Source: Bacteroidota bacterium
GTDB taxonomy: Bacteria > Bacteroidota > Bacteroidia > Chitinophagales > Chitinophagaceae
Assembly (NCBI GenBank): GCA_029561305.1
Contig: JAKQJG010000055.1
Location: 1 to 37,249, forward strand
Direction of reading: 5' to 3'
DNA: 37,249 nucleotides
The notes under the pieces were generated by a model. The model worked only from the letters and a program-made list of their open reading frames with translations, searched no databases and was not told the origin of the DNA. Shown here in pieces: positions 32,495 through 37,249 of the stretch. Position 1 is the first letter of the stretch. Each line of letters opens with the position of its first letter. The position numbers were made by a program, and so were the translations under genes.

Positions 32495-33301
32495 TTAATC
32501 TTCCCAAATAATACTCAAAATAGTTTTGTATCTCTTTGTGGGAATACAATACTCATAAAAGTCTGTATCCTCTGTATCATTTTCGTTCAGATTGAACCAA
32601 GTAGATTTATTTATTCCCTGTGCTTTTTCTTCCATTGTATAAACAAAAGCATAATCTTTTTGAATATACTCCATGGCAACTGAATCTGTTGGCGGTGCAA
32701 GTCGGGCATAGTCGCCAAGCCAAACATTTAATCTGTCTGATTTTTTCCAATACTTAACTCTGCCATTCTCAACAAACACAATACAAATCGGGTGAAGGTC
32801 TGATTGTAAATACTTTAAAACTGTTGCTGTTAAACTTGCCTTGAATCTTTCTGCAAGCTGCTTTATAAGAAGAGGAGAAAACTTTTTTCCCTTTGCCTCC
32901 TTCATAAACAATTTTTCAGGCATCAAAAGTTCGCTTGCAAATTCGTTCGCTTCTAATTCCTGTGTTCCATTCTTCAGTATCTTTTCCATCCCTGAAATGA
33001 TATTAAAGTTTGAAAAAATATCGTCCGGTAGTTTCATTCCTTTGTGCATTATCAAATGCCCGATTTCATGTGCTGCAACAAATCGTTTTCTTTCTAGAAA
33101 TTGAATTTGTGAGTTTACTTTAATAACCGCTTTGGTCTCACCAAAAATTATTTTACCATCGCAATGTTTTAGTTCTTCTTCAATAAGCATAGCATCAAGT
33201 CCGGCAACAAATAAATCCATCGGGAAATCTGTGATTTCGTCTAAACCACAATCTGCCAACAGTTTTTGTGCTTGTATATGAGCATTAGTGCTTCTTTTCA
33301 T
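32495..33301 (-). CDS. ImmA/IrrE-family metallopeptidase
   Basis: A 268-residue protein. Zinc site HEIGH (H78, E79, H82) in RFVAAHEIGHLIMHKG; the third ligand is probably E117 in QELEANEFASELLMP. These are the family hallmarks. ImmA, IrrE/PprI and CapP proteins cut repressors when DNA is damaged or phage DNA appears. The C-terminal half (about residues 130-268) holds FKASLTATVLKYLQ, then beta-rich sequence resembling a sensor domain. Its gene overlaps the small charged-protein gene upstream by 17 bases and precedes darT by 68 bases. A repressor target is missing from the immediate operon; the small protein or the sigma-like factor are the obvious candidates. Confidence 0.93.
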   Translation of the reverse strand: MKRSTNAHIQAQKLLADCGLDEITDFPMDLFVAGLDAMLIEEELKHCDGKIIFGETKAVIKVNSQIQFLERKRFVAAHEIGHLIMHKGMKLPDDIFSNFNIISGMEKILKNGTQELEANEFASELLMPEKLFMKEAKGKKFSPLLIKQLAERFKASLTATVLKYLQSDLHPICIVFVENGRVKYWKKSDRLNVWLGDYARLAPPTDSVAMEYIQKDYAFVYTMEEKAQGINKSTWFNLNENDTEDTDFYEYCIPTKRYKTILSIIWED

Positions 33302-33680
33302 TTTCGTCTAATTGCTCTAAAAGTTGAACAAGATTTTTGTCCTTAATGATTTCAATAATTTCCTCTTTAGAAAGTTTGTCAAGATTGCGATGCAAAGCAA
33401 GTGAAGTGTTTCCTTGAATGAGTTGTTTGAGAATCGCAATTGGCTTTTCAATACTTAATTGAAGTGCTTGCTCAAATTTTTCTGCAAGTGCAAGTAAATA
33501 TTCGTTGTGTTTTTTCTTTGCTGTTGCCTTCGCTAAAAAGATGATTTGCTTTTTCTTCTTTTCATATTCAGCCATATCTTGAATATCACTTTTCAGTGAA
33601 TCCTTTATTGTGTCTTTGTCGGCTTCCAAATAGAAGTTGAACAAAGCTTCGTCGATTTTGTCTTTGATTTCTTTGTTCAT
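33285..33680 (-). CDS. Small charged helical protein between sigma-like and ImmA/IrrE genes
   Basis: A 131-residue protein, unusually rich in Lys and Glu, predicted almost all helical (EALFNFYLEADKDTIKDSLK, YEKKKKQIIFLAKATAKKKH, LSKEEIIEIIKDKNLVQLLEQLD). Residues ~40-80 could form a coiled coil. I recognise no family. The gene overlaps both neighbours: ATGA with the sigma-like gene and 17 bases with the ImmA/IrrE gene. Such coupling suggests a ternary set. It could be an anti-sigma or protease-substrate protein; that is inference, with no motif to prove it. Confidence 0.8.
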   Translation of the reverse strand: MNKEIKDKIDEALFNFYLEADKDTIKDSLKSDIQDMAEYEKKKKQIIFLAKATAKKKHNEYLLALAEKFEQALQLSIEKPIAILKQLIQGNTSLALHRNLDKLSKEEIIEIIKDKNLVQLLEQLDENEKKH

Positions 33681-34201
33681 ATGATAGTGATTGCTTGAGT
33701 TTTAATCTTTTCTCTTTTGCGTTCAAGCCGCTTTATGATTACATAAACCTCTTTTACATCAATTCCTAAATCTTTTGCAATATCTGCTGGCTTGAAAATT
33801 CCATCCATCCAATATTCAAAAACCGTAAGCTCATCATCGTCTGAGCCTGCTTTTTTAAATAGTTCAGAAGCTTCTTTTCTTTTTTCCTCTATGTTGATTA
33901 AGGTTTCGTTTACTATAAGCTCGGGAAAATCGTTTGAATGATTATTTTTCATCGTTGTGAAAAAATTGGAGATATCGCTTTTTAGACATCCGAAAAGAAA
34001 CAACCGAAATGAACATGCTGAACTATCCCAATTTCTGGTTCCTTCCATTACCTTTAAAATGATGTCCCCTACAAAGTCAACAGGGGATTTGCCGTTGAAG
34101 GTTTTTTCTCCAACAGACTTTAAACGGGATATGGCATAGGCATTCATTCTGTCTATGACCTCATCCATATCCTCGGACCGTATTGTTTCGGCAAGATTCA
34201 T
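33677..34201 (-). CDS. Sigma-70-like factor of the CBASS-flanking module
   Basis: A 174-residue sigma-like protein. Residues ~15-95 resemble region 2 (ISRLKSVGEKTFNGKSPVDFVGDIILKVMEG, CSFRLFLFGCLKSDISNFFTTMKN). Residues ~125-165 resemble region 4 with a helix-turn-helix (FEYWMDGIFKPADIAKDLGIDVKEVYVIIKRLERKREKIK). The regions are joined by a charged linker (EEKRKEASELFKKAGSDDDEL). It is small and divergent, so it may be an ECF-like activator. It is the first gene of a minus-strand group that continues through the charged protein, ImmA/IrrE, darT and darG, and it diverges from CBASS across a 170-base gap containing a large dyad. Confidence 0.8.
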   Translation of the reverse strand: MNLAETIRSEDMDEVIDRMNAYAISRLKSVGEKTFNGKSPVDFVGDIILKVMEGTRNWDSSACSFRLFLFGCLKSDISNFFTTMKNNHSNDFPELIVNETLINIEEKRKEASELFKKAGSDDDELTVFEYWMDGIFKPADIAKDLGIDVKEVYVIIKRLERKREKIKTQAITII

Positions 34202-34218
34202 TTGTTTTTCTATAATAG

Positions 34219-34279
34219 TATGCTAAGGTCTGAAAAATATTTGCCACTCAATGGCAAATATAATTAGATTCTTAGCATA
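34219..34279. promoter_or_regulatory. 61-bp nested symmetric dyad between the sigma module and CBASS
   Basis: Outer arms TATGCTAAG (34219-34227) and CTTAGCATA (34271-34279) are perfect inverted repeats. Inner arms ATATTTGCCA (34237-34246) and TGGCAAATAT (34252-34261) form a second perfect repeat around CTCAA. The gap between outer and inner arms is 9 bases on each side, so the whole is exactly symmetric. On the minus strand the inner right arm also reads TATATTTG, a perfect -7 box for the sigma-like gene (leader about 45 bases). It could be a multi-site operator or an RNA hairpin. The symmetry makes chance unlikely. Confidence 0.75.
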
Positions 34280-34371
34280 ACATATTGAAGCCTACTTTCT
34301 GCCACATTGACCGCACAAATCTGTTGGTAACATTTTTGGTAGGATTGAGGTTGTTTAAAAATTAAATCTGA

Positions 34372-35004
34372 ATGAGTTTCAAATATTACAAAATCACACC
34401 GCTTATTATTTCAATCATTGTCCTCTCGGGCTTGATTGATTACTGTGTTGGCGAATGGATAAACCCTTTACTGGTTCAATATCTGTCTAAAGGAAGTCAT
34501 TTCAGAGTGCCGACTACTGTGAGCATTCTTGGAATGTTTTTTCTTCTCTACAATCAGGTGCTTTGGAAATTGCCTGTTTTCAATCTATTGATGGCTGTTC
34601 CCAATATGGCTGGTAGATATGAGGGAAACGTAAAGTTCAAATGGAACGGTGTGGACGGTGAAAAGCCCTGCTTCATTGAGGTTGTGCAAACTGCTTCCAA
34701 AATAAAGGTGCATACTTATTTCAGTGATGGAGCAAATGAGAAAACATCTTCAAAAAGTTTAATAGAGGATATTAAGCAAGATGAAGATGGGTTCTTTGAT
34801 ATTTATCTATTCTACCTGAACGGCGGCACAAAGCAAAACGGCGGTTTGGATTGCCACGAAGGGGCAAATAAACTTCGCTTTCACCCAGGTAAAGATGGGA
34901 GCAGTAACAGTTTAATGGGGCATTACTTTACGAATCGCCAAATGCAAACAAGGGGTGAAATTGAAGGCACTCTTATTTCAAATCACCTTCAAGGCAAATT
35001 TTAA
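34372..35004 (+). CDS. cap15: Cap15-type CBASS effector, two-helix membrane anchor plus beta-barrel
   Basis: A 210-residue protein. Two membrane helices (about residues 9-26 and 47-66) are followed by a soluble beta-rich domain from ~residue 80: GRYEGNVKFKWNG, CFIEVVQTASKIKVHTYFSD, GFFDIYLFYLNGGTKQNG, GHYFTNRQMQTRGEIEGTLI. This matches Cap15, whose minimal barrel binds a cyclic nucleotide and drives assembly in the inner membrane, disrupting it and killing the infected cell. It is ten bases upstream of the CD-NTase. The nucleotide specificity is unknown. Homology is judged from architecture and motifs rather than alignment. Confidence 0.88.
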   Translation: MSFKYYKITPLIISIIVLSGLIDYCVGEWINPLLVQYLSKGSHFRVPTTVSILGMFFLLYNQVLWKLPVFNLLMAVPNMAGRYEGNVKFKWNGVDGEKPCFIEVVQTASKIKVHTYFSDGANEKTSSKSLIEDIKQDEDGFFDIYLFYLNGGTKQNGGLDCHEGANKLRFHPGKDGSSNSLMGHYFTNRQMQTRGEIEGTLISNHLQGKF

Positions 35005-35014
35005 TTTAGTAATT

Positions 35015-36013
35015 ATGGCAAATTGCAACGAACATTTTGAAAAGTATAACGGTGAAATCAGATTGACTGATGCCCGTAGAAAAAAGTTGAAGGGTTCAAG
35101 AAAAGAACTCCGCAACAAAGTTAGAAAGTGGTTTAAAGAAAATAAGCCCAATGAAACTCAACCAAAGTTTAGTGGTCAGGGTTCAATGTCAATGGACACA
35201 ATCATAAATCCTATCCCACGAAAGGTGATGGAAGAAAAGGCGGAAGTAAGTAAACTTTATTATGATGTTGATGACGGAATTTATTTTGAAGGAGATAAAA
35301 GTGTTGCTGACAGACCAACACCTACAACATATCACAACTGGGTTTATGAAGCGGTGAAGGGTCATACTAATACGGACCCGATTGATAAAAACACTTGCGT
35401 AAGAACGCTGTTTGCAGATGGTCATAATATTGACCAGCCGATTTATTACAAGAAAGGAAACATTCCTGAACTGGCTCATAAAAAGAATGGCTACATTGAT
35501 AGCGACCCAAAAGCATTTACAGAATGGTTCAATGATAAAGCAGAAACGGAGCCACAGCTTAGGGACTTGACGAGATTTGGAAAAGGGTGGTGCGATAAAA
35601 GAGATTTTGAAAATGAAAGCAAGCCAATGCCTACCGGTTTAATCATTACCATTCTGATAGCTGAAAATGCTGTTTACAGAAAAGACAGGGATGATATTGC
35701 CCTAAAAGAAACGCTTGTTAATATTGAATCAGTCCTAAAAAATAATTTTGCTTGCTATCGACCTACAACTCCAAAAGGCGAAAACCTCTTAAAGGATTAT
35801 GCTCATAAAGATTATTTTATGAAATGTCTTTTTGATTTTATTGAAGATGCCAAAAAAGCACTGGAGGAAATAAATATTCGTAAGGCAACTGAATTGTGGC
35901 GTAAACATTTAAGCAATAGATTTCCTTTAGGTGAGGACAAAAATGAAGCTTCAAATTCTTCTGCTGGTTTGGCTGCAATGATACCACCAACTACAAAGCC
36001 ATACGCCCAATAA
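35015..36013 (+). CDS. DncV-like CD-NTase (cyclic-oligonucleotide synthase) of CBASS
   Basis: A 332-residue enzyme that makes a cyclic-nucleotide alarm on infection. The nucleotidyltransferase core has GQGSMSMDTIINP (GS motif at residues 56-57), the metal-binding YDVDDGIYF (D84, D86) and a third acidic residue D140 in HNIDQPIYY. These are the three carboxylates of the family. Its N-terminal helices (EKYNGEIRLTDARRKKLKGS) and C-terminal helices are normal. The clade and product cannot be told by eye. The C-terminus is PPTTKPYAQ, not Gly. The frame is open from 34955 within cap15, but ATG 35015 is correct. It overlaps the E2-like gene by one base (TAATG). Confidence 0.93.
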   Translation: MANCNEHFEKYNGEIRLTDARRKKLKGSRKELRNKVRKWFKENKPNETQPKFSGQGSMSMDTIINPIPRKVMEEKAEVSKLYYDVDDGIYFEGDKSVADRPTPTTYHNWVYEAVKGHTNTDPIDKNTCVRTLFADGHNIDQPIYYKKGNIPELAHKKNGYIDSDPKAFTEWFNDKAETEPQLRDLTRFGKGWCDKRDFENESKPMPTGLIITILIAENAVYRKDRDDIALKETLVNIESVLKNNFACYRPTTPKGENLLKDYAHKDYFMKCLFDFIEDAKKALEEINIRKATELWRKHLSNRFPLGEDKNEASNSSAGLAAMIPPTTKPYAQ

Positions 36014-36687
36014 TGAAGAATGAAAAATTTGAGGAAGATATTATATCCATTCCAGAAATATTCAATAAGCTAAGCATTGTGGAACTGGATGGAGAAAAAA
36101 TCCTTAAAGGCGAATTGGATATTATTGATACTACTGGCAAACCTTGGGATACTTATCAAATAGAAATTAAAGGCAGCGATGGCTATCCTTATTCTTTCCC
36201 AAAACTTTTTGAAACTGCAAATGCTTTTCCAAAAATTCTTGATTGGCATGTTTATGAGTTTAATGATAAATCTTGTTGTGTTGATGTAACTCCTAACGAA
36301 TTAATTATTTGTAAAAGCGGCTTGAATATAATTGATTATATAGAACGCTTCGTTATTCCATACTTTGCCAATCAATCTTTTAGAATTCGAGAGGGCTATT
36401 ATTTATATGGCGAATATGCCCATGGGATTTTTGGAAGAATTCAATTTTATCAAAGTAAACTAAGAGCTAAAAATCCGAATGAACTTCTTAGAATGTTTTA
36501 CTTAATAGTAAATGACTATAACCCTGAAAGAACTGCATTTTGCCCGTTTTGTTCAAAAACAAAATTTCGGAAATGCCATAAAGCTGCTTTTGCGGAACTT
36601 TCAATAATAAAGGATTTTCTTTATTGGGATGGCTCAAAACAGCTTATTCCATTTTTCACTGCTAATCCAGATTACAAATTGCCCTAA
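36013..36687 (+). CDS. E2-like protein of CBASS (stand-alone, with zinc knuckle)
   Basis: A 224-residue protein. The first ~120 residues resemble a ubiquitin-conjugating (E2/UBC) fold: GSDGYPYSFPKLFE mirrors the family's YPxxPP loop, and ILDWHVYEFNDKSCCVDV provides H79 and a catalytic-type Cys (C88 or C89). A C-terminal segment has CPFCSKTKFRKCH (C177, C180, C188, H189), a SEC-C-like zinc knuckle. There is no E1 or JAB gene nearby. Type II short CBASS carries only an E2, which processes or attaches the CD-NTase tail. It overlaps the CD-NTase by one base. E2 assignment is by motif and context. Confidence 0.82.
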   Translation: MKNEKFEEDIISIPEIFNKLSIVELDGEKILKGELDIIDTTGKPWDTYQIEIKGSDGYPYSFPKLFETANAFPKILDWHVYEFNDKSCCVDVTPNELIICKSGLNIIDYIERFVIPYFANQSFRIREGYYLYGEYAHGIFGRIQFYQSKLRAKNPNELLRMFYLIVNDYNPERTAFCPFCSKTKFRKCHKAAFAELSIIKDFLYWDGSKQLIPFFTANPDYKLP

Positions 36688-36718
36688 ACAATGAAACGAT
36701 TTTTTGCTTTAAATTTTT

Positions 36719-36746
36719 CCCCCCACCCCCAAACCTCCACCTCCCC
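36719..36746 (-). other. G-rich tract (possible G-quadruplex) upstream of uvrD/pcrA
   Basis: The plus strand carries CCCCCC-A-CCCCC-AAA-CC-T-CC-A-CC-T-CCCC. The minus strand thus has runs of 4, 2, 2, 2, 5 and 6 G in 28 bases. It lies 17 bases before the helicase start, at the right end of the AT-rich island. Enough runs exist for a two-tetrad quadruplex; a three-tetrad form lacks a fourth long run. Confidence 0.4.
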
Positions 36747-36763
36747 TTTCGTACCTTCGCCCC

Positions 36764-37249
36764 ATGCGCAATTATTTAGATGAACTGAACGAACCCCAGC
36801 GTGAAGCAGTAACCCATATCAACGGTCCATTAATGATCATCGCTGGTGCAGGCAGCGGCAAAACAAAAGTGCTCACCACCAGGATTGCCCACCTAATGGC
36901 AAGCGGTGTGGATGCGTTTAATATCCTGGCATTGACCTTTACCAACAAAGCCGCCAAGGAAATGAAGGAAAGGGTGGAGAAAACCCTGGGCAACAGCGAA
37001 GCAAGAAATTTATACATCGGTACCTTTCACAGTGTGTTTGCAAGGATACTAAGAGGTGAGGCCAATAAGATCGGTTATCCTACCAGTTTTACCATTTATG
37101 ATACCGACGATGCCAAGAGTGTACTGAAGACGGTGATCAATGAAATGGAACTGGATGATAAAATTTATAAACCCAATACGGTTTACAACCGGATCTCATC
37201 CGCCAAAAACAGCCTGGTAAGCCCCGAAGAATATAAGAATGACTGGGCA
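36764..37249 (+). CDS. UvrD/PcrA-family DNA helicase (partial, C-terminus off the window)
   Basis: The ATG at 36764 opens a frame that runs 162 codons to the window edge. N-terminal RNYLDELNEPQREAVTHINGP and the Walker A loop IIAGAGSGKTKVL are diagnostic of superfamily 1A helicases, followed by LALTFTNKAAKEMKERV (motif Ia) and YIGTFHSVFARILRGE (motif Ic). These unwind DNA in repair or replication. The gene is near-universal and its promoter-like TACCTTCG at 36752-36759 differs from TAnnTTTG at one position. It marks the end of the defence island and the return to ordinary chromosome. PcrA and UvrD cannot be told apart from this fragment. Confidence 0.95.
   Translation, partial: MRNYLDELNEPQREAVTHINGPLMIIAGAGSGKTKVLTTRIAHLMASGVDAFNILALTFTNKAAKEMKERVEKTLGNSEARNLYIGTFHSVFARILRGEANKIGYPTSFTIYDTDDAKSVLKTVINEMELDDKIYKPNTVYNRISSAKNSLVSPEEYKNDWA

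Noticed and set aside
34219-34279. Attachment site or insertion-sequence end
   Set aside because: No transposase or integrase lies nearby and no matching target duplication was seen; the position between divergent promoters fits regulation better.

Overview
The window comes from a chromosome of the phylum Bacteroidota, most likely family Chitinophagaceae. Supporting signs are the Bacteroidota-type promoters (TTTG-N19-TAnnTTTG ahead of metF), several families typical of the phylum (DUF5606, DUF3667, secreted GHL10 hydrolase, lptB directly beside metF), the frequent TTG/GTG starts and weak Shine-Dalgarno sequences. No rRNA, tRNA, CRISPR array or insertion sequence was seen, and no gap between genes exceeds 300 bases.

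Positions 1-8295 are ordinary chromosome: a partial secreted GHL10 hydrolase, a MarR regulator, a radical SAM/SPASM protein, cell-wall enzymes (lytic transglycosylase and GH25 lysozyme), small secreted or membrane proteins, metF, and lptB with an unusual C-terminal tail. Positions 8424-13911 form a tight plus-strand run (DoxX-like, DUF2071, membrane-anchored methyltransferase, membrane protein, GH3-type acyl-adenylating enzyme, DUF3667, FabG) that ends at a bidirectional terminator.

Positions 13965-20743 are a minus-strand inorganic-carbon operon: beta-carbonic anhydrase, SulP transporter, DabA and DabB. A second beta-carbonic anhydrase follows on the plus strand (21438-22073). Together they should import or trap CO2/bicarbonate. 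Positions 22215-24194 are a metal-handling group (MerC-like, SCO, Fur-family regulator) with a dyad operator over the merC promoter. Positions 24195-29416 hold an M3 peptidase, DUF5606, small membrane protein, thioredoxin-like protein, FemAB-like acyltransferase and an ECF-type sigma factor.

Positions 29605-36687 are a defence island that reads visibly AT-richer than its flanks and lies directly before a UvrD/PcrA helicase gene (36764 to the edge). It contains a BRO-N/DinD-like gene, a remnant of a second dinD, the DNA ADP-ribosylation pair DarT-DarG, a three-gene module (sigma-like factor, small charged protein, ImmA/IrrE metallopeptidase) and a divergent CBASS operon (Cap15 membrane effector, DncV-like CD-NTase, stand-alone E2-like protein). 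A 61-bp nested symmetric dyad lies between the module and the CBASS operon. The layout suggests, but does not prove, that the sigma/protease module controls CBASS and perhaps DarTG. CBASS operons are known to be controlled by an HTH repressor plus an ImmA-type protease (CapH/CapP); here a sigma-like factor stands in the repressor's place. This is the best candidate for something undescribed in the window.
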